Positions 1 through 9,016 of a stretch of 64,000 nt of DNA are shown here, one piece after another. The notes under the pieces are model-generated. The model was not told the origin of the DNA, searched no databases, and was given only the letters and a program-made list of their open reading frames with translations. The DNA is from Halanaerobium salsuginis (GTDB taxonomy: Bacteria > Bacillota > Halanaerobiia > Halanaerobiales > Halanaerobiaceae). The stretch lies in the NCBI RefSeq assembly GCF_900114545.1, contig NZ_FOTI01000004.1:1-64000 (forward strand), read 5' to 3'. A program made the position numbers and the translations under genes. Each line of letters begins with the position of its first letter. Within the stretch, counting starts at the first letter, position 1.

Positions 1-31
1 CCTTTGGTTTGGGAGTCTAAAAAAGATAACC

Positions 32-277
32 AGATTTAGTCCCTGAAAAACTGAGAGTTCAACAGCCTCGCCATTAGTGTTCACCAGTAAGTTTTGAGTA
101 CAAAGGCAGCTGCCTGCTAAAGCAGCAGAAAACAAATAGGACACAGCATACGTGTTAGGAGTTCATATCAGTCTCAGGGGATCAGACTTTTAAAGTAGTC
201 ATGTAATTACATGCCACAAGGGGGATCAAAATCTACCCTGGATATCTTTAAATATCATTATATCAGGGACTAAATCT
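32..277 (+). ncRNA. Candidate structured RNA or long riboregulator leader closed by a 15-bp helix
   Basis: A perfect 15-bp inverted repeat (AGATTTAGTCCCTGA at 32-46, its complement at 263-277) closes a domain of about 246 nt. Inside are further possible helices: CTGAGA 51-56 with TCTCAG 172-177, CTGC-TAAA-GCAG near 115-126, GACT/AGTC at 185-200, and the CATGTAATTACATG hairpin at 200-213. No open reading frame fills it. It lies 84 bp upstream of the alpha-glucosidase operon, so it could be a separate small RNA or part of the operon leader. No T-run follows the closing helix. I could not match it to a named RNA family. A miniature transposable element with 15-bp terminal repeats is the alternative, but I see no target-site duplication. 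Confidence 0.4.
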
Positions 278-313
278 AAAATTAATGGAAACAAGAAAGT
301 TTATATTTAAATG

Positions 314-333
314 GTGATATATTTCAATATCAC
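314..333. promoter_or_regulatory. Inverted repeat (operator candidate) before alpha-glucosidase operon
   Basis: GTGATAT, a 6-nt spacer and ATATCAC form a perfect 7-bp inverted repeat 28 bp before the TTG start of the first alpha-glucosidase gene. Its size and position fit a repressor operator or a small leader hairpin. No convincing -35/-10 pair was found between 278 and 360. The regulator is unknown. Confidence 0.3.
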
Positions 334-360
334 TAAGTATATTATACGAGGGGGATTATT

Positions 361-1986
361 TTGCAAAAAAAATGGTGGAAAGAAGCTGTAGTTTATCAAA
401 TATATCCTCGCAGTTTTAATGATAGTAATGGTGATGGTATAGGAGATCTAAAGGGGATTATTGAAAAAATTGATTATATCAATGATTTAGGTGTAGATGT
501 TATTTGGTTAACTCCAATAAATATGTCTCCAAATTATGACAATGGTTATGATATAAGTGATTATAAAAAAATAATGAAAGAATTTGGTAATTTAGAGGAC
601 TTTAAAAAATTAATAAAAGAGTCTCAAAAAAGAGATTTAAAAATAATTATAGATTTAGTTATGAATCATACATCTCATAAACACAGTTGGTTTCAAGATT
701 CAAAAAAGAAGAAAAATAATAAAGATGATTATTATATTTGGAAAAAAGAAATACCAAACAATTGGAAATCATTTTTTTCTGGTTCAGCTTGGGAATATGA
801 TGAAGAACGTGAAGAATATTATTTGCATTTATATGCTAAAGAACAGCCTGATTTAAATTGGGAAAATAAAAAAATTAAAAATGAATTTAAAGAAATAATT
901 AACTGGTGGTTAAAATTAGGAGTTTCTGGTTTCAGATTGGATGCTATTCATCATCTTGGTAAAGATCAAGAATTCTCAGATATAAATATTGATAATTTTG
1001 ATGATGAGAGTCAACTTTTTTCAGCGCCAGAGTACACTCATAGAAATAAGGTTCATGAATTATTAAATGAATTTAATGAAGAATTATTTACTCCTAATAA
1101 CCTTATGACTGTTGGTGAAATTGGTTATTCAGACTTAAATACCACTTATAAATATACATGCAAAGCAAATAAAGAAGTTAATATGGTAGTTCAGTTTGAT
1201 CACTTAAAACTACCTAACTTTAATGGTTGTAACCTTGATGAATTCAAAAAAATTCAACAGAGTTGGTATAATAAATTATTTGAAAATGCCTGGATAGTCC
1301 AATATTTAGAAAGCCATGATCAACCACGTTCTTTATCGAAATATGGTGACTTAGAATATCGACAAGTGTCGGCTTCACTTTTAGCAGTTATGTTGTTAAC
1401 TTTACCAGGTACTCCATTTATATATCAAGGTCAAGAGATTGGAATGACAAATGTCGACTTTGAGTCTATAGATGACTATGATGATGTAAAGATGGTAAAT
1501 AAGTATTATGAATTAATTGATAGAGGATTAAACAAAAATGTATTTTTTAATAAATTAAAGAAAAATAGTAGAGATAATGCACGTACACCTATGCAGTGGT
1601 CAAATGAAAAATATGCTGGTTTCAGTAATACAAAACCTTGGCTTAAAATTAATCCTAATTATAAAAAAATAAATGTTGAATCAGATAAGAAAAGTAAAAA
1701 TTCTATATTTGAAACTTATAAAAAATTAATTAATTTAAGAAAAGAATATAGTGATTGCCTAATTTATGGTGAATATAAAGAAATAAATTCTAAAAATAAT
1801 ATTTATACATATATTAGGAATTCTAAGACAAATAAAATGAAAATAATATTAAATTTTTCAAATTCTGAAGTTAGATTAACTGAAAGTATGAATGAAAAAT
1901 TCGAATTACTTTTTAGTAATTATAAAAATAAAAAAGTTGATCATTTTTACCCTTATGAAGCAAAAATTTTAATAAAAAGCATTTAA
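361..1986 (+). CDS. GH13 alpha-glucosidase (maltase-like), cytoplasmic
   Basis: A 541-residue alpha-amylase superfamily enzyme of the oligo-1,6-glucosidase/alpha-glucosidase type, expected to release glucose from imported alpha-glucosides. The N-terminus (KWWKEAVVYQIYPRSF), the nucleophile motif GFRLDAIHH near residue 193, the acid/base motif VGEIG near residue 255 and the third carboxylate in ESHDQPR near residue 319 are all present. Length is normal for the family. Alanine follows the nucleophile; in this family that position influences linkage choice, and a non-valine residue tends to go with alpha-1,4 activity (inference). The paralogue at 5297-6943 has valine there. The start is TTG, supported by GAGGGGG 9 nt upstream; there is no signal peptide. 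First gene of the importer operon. Confidence 0.88.
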   Translation: MQKKWWKEAVVYQIYPRSFNDSNGDGIGDLKGIIEKIDYINDLGVDVIWLTPINMSPNYDNGYDISDYKKIMKEFGNLEDFKKLIKESQKRDLKIIIDLVMNHTSHKHSWFQDSKKKKNNKDDYYIWKKEIPNNWKSFFSGSAWEYDEEREEYYLHLYAKEQPDLNWENKKIKNEFKEIINWWLKLGVSGFRLDAIHHLGKDQEFSDINIDNFDDESQLFSAPEYTHRNKVHELLNEFNEELFTPNNLMTVGEIGYSDLNTTYKYTCKANKEVNMVVQFDHLKLPNFNGCNLDEFKKIQQSWYNKLFENAWIVQYLESHDQPRSLSKYGDLEYRQVSASLLAVMLLTLPGTPFIYQGQEIGMTNVDFESIDDYDDVKMVNKYYELIDRGLNKNVFFNKLKKNSRDNARTPMQWSNEKYAGFSNTKPWLKINPNYKKINVESDKKSKNSIFETYKKLINLRKEYSDCLIYGEYKEINSKNNIYTYIRNSKTNKMKIILNFSNSEVRLTESMNEKFELLFSNYKNKKVDHFYPYEAKILIKSI

Positions 1987-1999
1987 GAAAGGAGGGGAT
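1986..1999 (+). promoter_or_regulatory. Orphan extended Shine-Dalgarno sequence before the binding-protein gene
   Basis: AGAAAGGAGGGGAT matches the 14-nt complement of the 16S rRNA 3' end with one mismatch. It overlaps the preceding stop codon and lies about 65 nt before the next start, which has its own site (ACAGGAGG). No reading frame begins at a suitable distance. Such orphan sites can protect mRNA 5' ends (STAB-SD elements known in Bacillus). Similar orphan sites lie before the other two binding-protein genes in this window. Confidence 0.45.
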
Positions 2000-2064
2000 A
2001 GGGGGATAACTATTTATTTTTAGACTACTTAATTAATATATAAAATTAAAACAGGAGGATTAAA

Positions 2065-3345
2065 ATGCAAAAATTAATTAAAACTTTAGCTTTATCACTA
2101 CTTATTATTTCATTATTTTCATTACCTTTACTAGCTCAGGATAGGAAAACTGTAACTATAGCAGTTGGTGGCAATTCAGTTGACTCTGCAAAAGATCTTG
2201 CAAATATGTATATGGAAAAGAATCCTGATATTAACGTCGAAATTGTGGAAACTCCTTCTTCTTCAACAGAAAGGCTAGATCTATATTTACAGTTTTTTGA
2301 AGCAAAAAGTTCTAAAGTTGATGTGTATACTATTGATGTGGTTTGGCCAGGAATATTAGCAGATCACCTAATAGATTTTAATGATTATGGTGCTAAAAAA
2401 ATTGTTGACAAACACTTTGAAGCTATAATAGAAAACAATACTTTAGATGGTCGGCTTATAGCATTGCCCTGGTATACAGATGGAGCATTATTATTCTATA
2501 GAACTGATTTATTGAATGAATATGGTTACGATGGACCTCCAGAAACATGGGATCAATTAGAAGAAATGGCTGCAACTATTCAGGCCGGAGAAAGATCTAA
2601 AGGCAACCAAGATTTTTGGGGTTATTTATGGCAAGGAAATGCTTATGAAGGTTTAACATGTGATGCCCTAGAGTGGGTTGCTTCCCATGGTGGCGGACAA
2701 ATTGTAAATAGTAATAAAGAAATTACTATTTATAATGATCAGGCAATTAAGGCTATTGACAGGGCAGCTTCATGGGTTGGAAAGATTAGTCCTCCTGCTG
2801 TAACTGGTTTGCAAGAAGAAAGTTCGAGACATATTTGGCAAAATGGTAATGCTGCATTTATAAGAAATTGGCCATATATATATAGTTTAGGAAATTCTGA
2901 AGATAGTGTTATCAAAGGTAAATTTGATGTGGCTCCTCTTCCAGGTGATGAACCGGGTATGTCTGCTTCTACTTTAGGGGGATGGCAGCTTGCAGTAAGT
3001 AAATATAGTCAGAACAAAGAGGCAGCAGTTGATGTGGCTATGTTTATGGCATCAGAAGAAGCACAAAAATATCGTGCAATTGAAGAGTCATATAATCCAA
3101 CAATCAAATCATTATATCAAGACGAAGAAGTATTAGAGTCTAGTCCATTTTTTGAAGATCTGTATGGAGTCTTTATGAATGCAGTTCCAAGGCCTTCAAC
3201 TGTAACTGCTCCTAACTATAACGAAGTATCCACAAGTTTCTTTCAATCAGTACATTCTGTATTGACTGGAGAACAAGGTGCAAGAGAAGCATTAGGAAAT
3301 TTACAGTATGAAATCCAAGATATTACAGGATTTGAAATTAAATAG
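2065..3345 (+). CDS. ABC importer sugar-binding protein, maltose/trehalose type
   Basis: A 426-residue extracytoplasmic solute-binding protein (family 1). Residues 1-24 form a signal peptide (MQKLIKTL, a hydrophobic stretch, then LLA before QDRK). No lipobox cysteine is visible, which is unusual for a Gram-positive binding protein and implies another way of staying at the cell surface. The body has typical features such as PWYTDGALLFYRTDLL and the ALEWVASHGGGQI segment, most like trehalose/maltose binders of the ThuE/MalE type. It precedes two permease genes and is flanked by two alpha-glucosidase genes, so an alpha-linked disaccharide is the likely ligand. No ATPase gene is present here; a shared MsmK-type ATPase elsewhere is probable (inference). 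Confidence 0.88.
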   Translation: MQKLIKTLALSLLIISLFSLPLLAQDRKTVTIAVGGNSVDSAKDLANMYMEKNPDINVEIVETPSSSTERLDLYLQFFEAKSSKVDVYTIDVVWPGILADHLIDFNDYGAKKIVDKHFEAIIENNTLDGRLIALPWYTDGALLFYRTDLLNEYGYDGPPETWDQLEEMAATIQAGERSKGNQDFWGYLWQGNAYEGLTCDALEWVASHGGGQIVNSNKEITIYNDQAIKAIDRAASWVGKISPPAVTGLQEESSRHIWQNGNAAFIRNWPYIYSLGNSEDSVIKGKFDVAPLPGDEPGMSASTLGGWQLAVSKYSQNKEAAVDVAMFMASEEAQKYRAIEESYNPTIKSLYQDEEVLESSPFFEDLYGVFMNAVPRPSTVTAPNYNEVSTSFFQSVHSVLTGEQGAREALGNLQYEIQDITGFEIK

Positions 3346-3356
3346 TTAATAAATAT

Positions 3357-3394
3357 AATCTTAGTTTTCCCTGGTACCAGGGAAAACTAAGATT
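3357..3394 (+). promoter_or_regulatory. Perfect 38-bp palindrome between binding protein and permease genes
   Basis: The sequence from AATCTTAG to CTAAGATT is a perfect palindrome centred on GGTACC, giving a very stable hairpin in the mRNA 11 nt after the binding-protein stop. No T-run follows, so it is probably a partial attenuator or a 3' stabiliser that keeps binding-protein mRNA above permease mRNA, as known for malE-type operons. Confidence 0.65.
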
Positions 3395-3412
3395 AATTAT
3401 AGGAGGTTTAAA

Positions 3413-4423
3413 ATGTCTCAAATTAGTAATAATTTATTTAAAAAAGAACAAAGTTTAGCTTATAAAATGTTAATCCCAACAATATTAATTTTAGTAATTA
3501 TAGCGATTTATCCTTTGGGCCAGGTAGTTTATACAAGTTTTACCAATCGAGTATTTGCAGGAGTTGAAGAAACAGAATTTGTTGGTTTAGATAATTATAC
3601 TTCTTTATTTTCTTTAACTATAAAAGAATTACCAAAAGATAAATATGCATTCGAAGTTCTTCCAAGAGAGCCAAAAAGATATAAAGAGTTAACAACATTT
3701 TCAATTTTTAACAAACAATATATTATAGGATCTGTTCATCCGAATTTTATCGAAGCAATTATAAATACAATTATTTTTACTTTTTTTGCTGTTTTTCTGG
3801 AAACACTATTTGGGTTTATAATTGCTTTAGTAGTTAATAGTAAATTTATTGGAAGAGGAGTTATGAGGGCAATAATGTTATTACCCTGGGCAGTAATAAC
3901 TGTTGTATCAGCAAGAATATGGGAGTGGATACTATTTCCAAGTAGAATTGGATTTTTAAATATGTTTTTGAGTAAATTAGGAATCGGAAATGGGCAGATC
4001 TCTTTTTTGACTGACAGTGGTTTGCAACTTCCGTCTTTAATTATGGTTGATGTATGGAAAACAACTCCATTTATGGCATTATTAATTTTAGCTGGTTTAC
4101 AATTGGTTCCAAATGAATTATATGAAGCCGCCCGGGTAGATGGAGCTGGAAGGGTAAAACAATTTTTTTCTATAACCTTACCATTATTAAAACCTTCCTT
4201 AGCGGTAGCTTTAATATTTAGAACTTTAGCTTCATTAAGAGTCTTTGGTCTATTTCAAGTTTTAGTTGGACAGCAAAGATATTCAATGTCTAGTTATAAC
4301 TATTATCAATTAATTGGTAATAGAGCTATGGGCTTAGCTTCAGCAATAAGTGTAGTGATCTTTATAATAATTTTTATTTTTGCTGTAATGTATATGAAAA
4401 CTTTGGGGGTAGAAGACGAATGA
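3413..4423 (+). CDS. ABC sugar importer permease 1 (MalF/ThuF type)
   Basis: A 336-residue integral membrane subunit with about six hydrophobic segments; the first is at residues 19-42. The cytoplasmic EAA loop that contacts the ATPase reads EAARVDGAGRVKQFFSITLPLLKP near residue 240. A periplasmic insertion lies between the first and second membrane segments (residues 45-110), as in longer MalF proteins. It has its own ribosome site (TAGGAGG) after the intercistronic hairpin and overlaps the next gene by four bases (ATGA), so the two permeases are translationally coupled. Confidence 0.88.
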   Translation: MSQISNNLFKKEQSLAYKMLIPTILILVIIAIYPLGQVVYTSFTNRVFAGVEETEFVGLDNYTSLFSLTIKELPKDKYAFEVLPREPKRYKELTTFSIFNKQYIIGSVHPNFIEAIINTIIFTFFAVFLETLFGFIIALVVNSKFIGRGVMRAIMLLPWAVITVVSARIWEWILFPSRIGFLNMFLSKLGIGNGQISFLTDSGLQLPSLIMVDVWKTTPFMALLILAGLQLVPNELYEAARVDGAGRVKQFFSITLPLLKPSLAVALIFRTLASLRVFGLFQVLVGQQRYSMSSYNYYQLIGNRAMGLASAISVVIFIIIFIFAVMYMKTLGVEDE

Positions 4424-5286
4424 TTAAAAATCTAAATAAGATTATTCAAAATACATTATTTATTGTTGTTTTATTAACTATTGTGGTTTATTTGGTATTT
4501 CCTTTTTATTGGGCAGTTAACTCATCTTTTAAAACAGAGGCCCAATTACAGATGTCACCAACTACAATTGTTCCTCGAAATATTGAGAGTAATTCATTTG
4601 ATCTTACATTTAAAAATTATATTAATATTTTTAAAAATGATCAATTTGTGAGAGGAATGCTCAATAGTACAATTGTATCTATAAGTACAACTATTTTATC
4701 TTTATTATCTGGTTCATTTGCAGCATTTGCTCTTGGAAAATTACGATTCAAGGGTAAAAAAATAACTCTATATACCATATTAGCTATGACTATGTTTCCA
4801 CAGATAACAGTATTATCTGGTTTATATGCGGTAATAAATACATTGAATATTGATGCTATTCCAAGTATGATTCTATCATATATGATATTTACATTGCCTT
4901 TTACAACATGGGTAATGACTTCATTTTTTAGAGAACTACCAAAAGAACTAATGCAGTCAGCTCAAGTAGATGGAGCAACTCCTTTTCAAACATTTTATAT
5001 GATTTTATTACCTTTAACTGCTCCTGCTTTAGTTACTACAGGGTTATTAGCATTTATCCAGGCATGGAATGAATATTTATTTGCGTTAACATTTACTTCT
5101 ATTGATCCTGCAGCAAGAACAATACCTGTTGCAATAGCTTTATTTTCAGGAGAAGTTACACGCCAAATACCATATGGAGAAATAATGGCTGCTGCTGTAG
5201 TAGTAACTATTCCGATTGTATTGCTTGTTTTTATTTTTCAGAAAAAAATAGTTGCTGGTCTAACTGCTGGTGCAGTTAAAGGTTAA
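4420..5286 (+). CDS. ABC sugar importer permease 2 (MalG/ThuG type)
   Basis: A 288-residue membrane subunit that pairs with the preceding permease. It shows six predicted membrane segments, the EAA-loop equivalent QSAQVDGATPFQTFYMILLPLTAP, and the family's typical end (KKIVAGLTAGAVKG). The start overlaps the previous stop as ATGA. The loop's first residues are QSA instead of EAA, a common variation. The ligand is inferred from the neighbouring alpha-glucosidases. Confidence 0.88.
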   Translation: MIKNLNKIIQNTLFIVVLLTIVVYLVFPFYWAVNSSFKTEAQLQMSPTTIVPRNIESNSFDLTFKNYINIFKNDQFVRGMLNSTIVSISTTILSLLSGSFAAFALGKLRFKGKKITLYTILAMTMFPQITVLSGLYAVINTLNIDAIPSMILSYMIFTLPFTTWVMTSFFRELPKELMQSAQVDGATPFQTFYMILLPLTAPALVTTGLLAFIQAWNEYLFALTFTSIDPAARTIPVAIALFSGEVTRQIPYGEIMAAAVVVTIPIVLLVFIFQKKIVAGLTAGAVKG

Positions 5287-5296
5287 GGAGGACAAA

Positions 5297-6943
5297 ATGA
5301 ATAAAAAGAAAAAATGGTGGAAAGAAGCTGTAGTTTATCAAATATATCCCCGTAGTTTTAATGATAGTAATGGCGATGGAATTGGGGACTTAAATGGTAT
5401 AAAAGAAAAATTAGATTATCTTAAAGACCTAGGAATAGATGTTATTTGGCTGAGCCCAATTTATAAGTCGCCCAATGATGATAACGGGTATGATATTTCA
5501 GATTACTATAGTATTATGGAAGAATTTGGTACAATGGATGATTTTAATAAATTACTTGAGCAAATACATAAAAAAGATATGAAATTAATTATGGATTTAG
5601 TAATTAACCATACATCTGATGAACATCAATGGTTTAAAAGATCGGCTAAAGACAAAAACAATAAATATTCCGATTACTATATTTGGAGAGATCCTGTTGA
5701 TGGTGAACCACCAAATAATTGGGAATCAAGATTTAGTGGATCAGCCTGGACATATTGTGAATCTAGAGATCAATATTATTTACATTTATTTTCAAAAAAA
5801 CAACCTGATCTAAACTGGGAAAATCAAAATGTGAAAAATGATATTTTTAAGATGATAGATTGGTGGTTAGCTAAAGGAATTGATGGTTTTAGAATGGATG
5901 TTATTAATTTTATAGCAAAAGAGAGGGGACTTCCTGATAGTATAAGACCAGATAGTCCAGAAAAATGGAGTAGTTTACCAAAAAGTCATGAGATCTTAAA
6001 TAAGTTAAGAAAAGAAGTGATTGATAATTATAATGTTATGACTGTAGGGGAAACTCCATTTGTAACTCCTAAAGATGGGCATAAATATGTTAATAACAGT
6101 AGAGATGAGTTAGACATGATATTTCATTTTGAACATGTTGATTTAAATGATTTCAATGACAAAAACTTTATAAAATTTAAAGATATTCAGTCTAAATGGT
6201 ATAAAGTACAAGAAAAAGGGGGATGGTTAAGTCAATATTTTGCTAATCATGATCAACCTCGTCCAATTTCAAAATTTTTTAATGATAACCAATATCGAGA
6301 AGAATCAGCAAAATTAATTGCAATGATGTTGTTAACACTTCCTGGAACACCATATATTTATCAGGGAGAAGAAATTGGAATGACCAATGTAGATTTTAAT
6401 TCGATTGAAGAATATAATGATATAAGAACTATTAATAAATATTATGATTTATTAAATAAAAACCAAAATGTAGATGATTTTTTTAATAATATTAAGCAAC
6501 TTAGCAGAGATAATGCACGAACACCTATGCAATGGTCAAATAATAAATATGCAGGATTTAGTGATACAAAACCTTGGCTTAAAATTAATCCAAATTATAA
6601 CAAAATAAATGTTGAAAACAATTTAGATGATTCAAATTCGGTATATCATTTTTATAAAAAACTTATTAAGTATAGAAAACAAAATAAGGGTTTAATATAT
6701 GGAGATTATAAAGATTTGTTGAAATTAGACAAAGAATTATATTATTTTAAAAAAACTTTTCAGGAGAAAGAATTTTATGTGATACTTAATTTTACTGATA
6801 AAATAATAGATTTGGAAGAAAAAAAGGTAAAATTTAATTATACTCAATTAGAACTTTGTAATTATAATAACCATAATGAATATAATGAAAAAAAATTACA
6901 ACCATATGAAGCTAGATTATATAAATTAAAAAATGAACTGTAA
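5297..6943 (+). CDS. GH13 oligo-1,6-glucosidase-like alpha-glucosidase
   Basis: A 548-residue cytoplasmic GH13 enzyme paralogous to the one at 361-1986; the first 40 residues and the RTPMQWS..KYAGFS region are nearly the same. Catalytic motifs are GFRMDVINF near residue 200 (nucleophile Asp), VGETPF near residue 256 (acid/base Glu) and ANHDQPRP near residue 326. Valine after the nucleophile matches the signature of alpha-1,6-acting oligo-1,6-glucosidases, so together the two paralogues may cover alpha-1,4 and alpha-1,6 bonds (inference). The ATG at 5297 is preferred over an upstream in-frame start because AAGGAGGAC sits 4-5 nt before it, just after the permease stop. Confidence 0.88.
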   Translation: MNKKKKWWKEAVVYQIYPRSFNDSNGDGIGDLNGIKEKLDYLKDLGIDVIWLSPIYKSPNDDNGYDISDYYSIMEEFGTMDDFNKLLEQIHKKDMKLIMDLVINHTSDEHQWFKRSAKDKNNKYSDYYIWRDPVDGEPPNNWESRFSGSAWTYCESRDQYYLHLFSKKQPDLNWENQNVKNDIFKMIDWWLAKGIDGFRMDVINFIAKERGLPDSIRPDSPEKWSSLPKSHEILNKLRKEVIDNYNVMTVGETPFVTPKDGHKYVNNSRDELDMIFHFEHVDLNDFNDKNFIKFKDIQSKWYKVQEKGGWLSQYFANHDQPRPISKFFNDNQYREESAKLIAMMLLTLPGTPYIYQGEEIGMTNVDFNSIEEYNDIRTINKYYDLLNKNQNVDDFFNNIKQLSRDNARTPMQWSNNKYAGFSDTKPWLKINPNYNKINVENNLDDSNSVYHFYKKLIKYRKQNKGLIYGDYKDLLKLDKELYYFKKTFQEKEFYVILNFTDKIIDLEEKKVKFNYTQLELCNYNNHNEYNEKKLQPYEARLYKLKNEL

Positions 6944-6961
6944 AATTAGGAGTTGATTATT

Positions 6962-8686
6962 TTGCTTAGAAGTCAAAGAATTAGAAAACAGGGACCAGAA
7001 ATCGATGCTTTGAGAATGGGAATGGATTGGCAAGCAGAAGATTTAGATAAAATGCAGCTGGTTATTGCTAGTACTTATGGTAATGGGCATCCTGGTAGTT
7101 TTCATTTAAATAAATATGTAGATTTATTAAAGAAAAGTTTAGAAGAAAAAGGTGTAATGGGAAGTCGAATGACTACTTCTGATATTTGTGACGGGATAGC
7201 TCAGGGCCATGACGGAATGAATTATTCACTTGCTTCACGAGAAATGATTGCCAACATGGTAGAGATTCAGGCAATGGCTGCTCCTTATGATGGAGTAGCT
7301 TTACTTTCTAGTTGTGATAAGTCCGTACCAGCTCATTTAATGGCTTTATTAAGACTTAATTTACCAGGAATTCATATTCCTGGAGGAGCAATGGCTCCCG
7401 GGCCAGATGGATTAACTCTGGAGATGATTGGTGCTTATAGTGCCCAATTGGAGAGAGGCGAAATAACAGAAGCAGAGTTTAAGCAGTATCAATATAGTGC
7501 TTGTCCTAGCTGTGGAGCTTGTCAGTTTATGGGAACAGCTTCAACTATGCAGCTGATGTCAGAAGCTCTTGGACTTGCTCTCCCAGGCGCTGCTTTGATT
7601 CCTTCTACAAGTCCTGCTTTAGCCGAAATGGCCGTTACAGCTGGTGAGTATTTAATTAAGCTGGTTAAAAAAGGAATTAAGCCAGAGCAAATAGTAACTA
7701 AAAAATCATTTTTAAATGCAATAATGGTTCATGCAGCAATTGGAGGTTCTAGTAACGCTTTACTCCATTTGCCAGCAATTGCTCATGAATTAGGAATTGA
7801 AATTAAATTAGCTGAATTTGATGAAATTCACCGCAAAATACCATTTATTGCCAATATTAAAACAAGTGGTCAGTATCCTACCCATTATTTCTGGTATGCT
7901 GGTGGTCTTCCCGCTGTACTGACAGAATTAAAAGAATATCTTTATTTAGATCAACTAACTGTAACAGGTCAGACTCTAGGTGAAAATTTGGCTCAGTTAG
8001 CAGAATTCTCTTATTTAAAATATATGCAAACAGAAGCTCCAGCAGAGCTGCCGGAGCGTAGAAAAATAATTTATCCAGCGGCAGAACCTTTAAATAAAGC
8101 AGGTTCACTGGCTGTTTTGAAAGGTAATTTAGCTCCTTTAGGTGCAGTAATTAAGCATTCAGCAGTAGATCCCGCTATGCATCAATTTATTGGGAAAGCA
8201 CGTGTTTTTGATAATGAAGAAGCAGCTTTAGCTGCAGTTTTGAATGGCGAAATTGTTTCGGGTGATGCAGTAATTATTCGCTATGAAGGACCAAAAGGTT
8301 CAGGTATGCCAGAAATGTTTTATACTAGTGAAGCAATTGCTTCTGATCCAGTTCTCAATACGTCAACTGCTCTAATTACCGATGGCCGTTATTCTGGAGC
8401 GACTCGTGGCCCAGCGATTGGACATGTTTCTCCTGAAGCTGTTGATGGAGGACCAATAGCATTGGTAGAAGAAAATGATTTAATAGAAATTGATATACCA
8501 GCTCGCCGCCTGAATATCATTGGGTTTGCTGGTCAGAAAAAAACTGCTGCAGAAATTGATGCAGAACTTGCAGCAAGAAAAGCTAACTGGCAGCAGCCTA
8601 AACCTAAGTTTAATCGTGGCACACTAGGCTTATATGTTCGCCATGCTGTTCCTGCTGCCCAGGGTGCTTATCTTGGTTTAGAATAA
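6962..8686 (+). CDS. IlvD/Edd-family iron-sulfur dehydratase, probably sugar-acid dehydratase
   Basis: A 574-residue IlvD/Edd-family enzyme, which removes water from dihydroxy acids such as aldonic acids, 6-phosphogluconate or 2,3-dihydroxy-isovalerate. Iron-sulfur cysteines are visible in LLSSCDKSVP and ACPSCGACQFMGTASTM. The DGIAQGHDGMNYSLASRE block and the C-terminal DGRYSGATRGPAIGHVSPEA block are family hallmarks. The first ligand region reads GHPGSFHL without the cysteine found in [2Fe-2S] members, like E. coli IlvD. Sugar-gene context and an insertion around residues 145-165 favour a sugar-acid dehydratase of the YjhG/YagF kind over valine/isoleucine synthesis. Start TTG 6962 is chosen because AGGAG ends 9 nt before it; an earlier TTG touches that site. 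Codon use is less AT-rich than in the operon before it. Confidence 0.75.
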   Translation: MLRSQRIRKQGPEIDALRMGMDWQAEDLDKMQLVIASTYGNGHPGSFHLNKYVDLLKKSLEEKGVMGSRMTTSDICDGIAQGHDGMNYSLASREMIANMVEIQAMAAPYDGVALLSSCDKSVPAHLMALLRLNLPGIHIPGGAMAPGPDGLTLEMIGAYSAQLERGEITEAEFKQYQYSACPSCGACQFMGTASTMQLMSEALGLALPGAALIPSTSPALAEMAVTAGEYLIKLVKKGIKPEQIVTKKSFLNAIMVHAAIGGSSNALLHLPAIAHELGIEIKLAEFDEIHRKIPFIANIKTSGQYPTHYFWYAGGLPAVLTELKEYLYLDQLTVTGQTLGENLAQLAEFSYLKYMQTEAPAELPERRKIIYPAAEPLNKAGSLAVLKGNLAPLGAVIKHSAVDPAMHQFIGKARVFDNEEAALAAVLNGEIVSGDAVIIRYEGPKGSGMPEMFYTSEAIASDPVLNTSTALITDGRYSGATRGPAIGHVSPEAVDGGPIALVEENDLIEIDIPARRLNIIGFAGQKKTAAEIDAELAARKANWQQPKPKFNRGTLGLYVRHAVPAAQGAYLGLE

Positions 8687-8716
8687 ATTATAATTTTAAA
8701 GATAGTTAGCAGAGAA

Positions 8717-8745
8717 AGAGACCAGTGATCACTGGTCTCTTTTTT
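8717..8745 (+). terminator. Rho-independent terminator after the dehydratase gene
   Basis: A 24-bp perfect palindrome (AGAGACCAGTGA and its complement, centred on GATC) is followed directly by six Ts. It closes the first sugar operon. Confidence 0.9.
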
Positions 8746-8840
8746 AACAAGGGAAAAGTAATATTGTAATAATTAATTGAAAATTAAGAAATAATTTGCA
8801 TTAAAATATTCAATTTTGCTTAAAAATTAAGAAAATTTGC

Positions 8841-8869
8841 TTGCTTTAATAAAAATCATATGCTATAAT
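8841..8869 (+). promoter_or_regulatory. Sigma-A promoter for the LacI-family regulator
   Basis: TTGCTT, a 17-nt spacer and TATAAT (8864-8869) form a near-consensus vegetative promoter about 150 bp before the regulator start. Downstream, GTGAACGTTGTTTT around 8905 has an AACGTT core like many LacI-family operators and may be an autoregulatory site (weak). The rest of the 8746-9016 gap holds no gene. Confidence 0.65.
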
Positions 8870-9016
8870 TTTTTTGTGAACAGTGATATTACATATATTA
8901 TAAAGTGAACGTTGTTTTGTCAGCAGATTAAATTCTGAATATTAGATAATAACTTTCTTTAAAAATATTTTTTGCTTAAAATTTGCGCAAAAAATTGCAA
9001 AAATGGAGGGGTCATG

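Noticed and set aside
1-39. Short open frame at the left edge ending in TAG (PLVWESKKDNQI), possible tail of a gene
   Set aside because: Only 12 codons are visible, another frame also ends nearby, and the stop lies within the closing helix of the RNA candidate. Not enough to call a gene.
32-277. Miniature inverted-repeat transposable element
   Set aside because: Terminal repeats are present, but flanks show no target duplication and several internal helices fit an RNA better. Kept only as an alternative.
6953-8686. ilvD (dihydroxy-acid dehydratase of branched-chain amino-acid synthesis)
   Set aside because: Family is right, but sugar-operon context, a longer insertion and no other ilv genes favour a sugar-acid dehydratase; symbol withheld.
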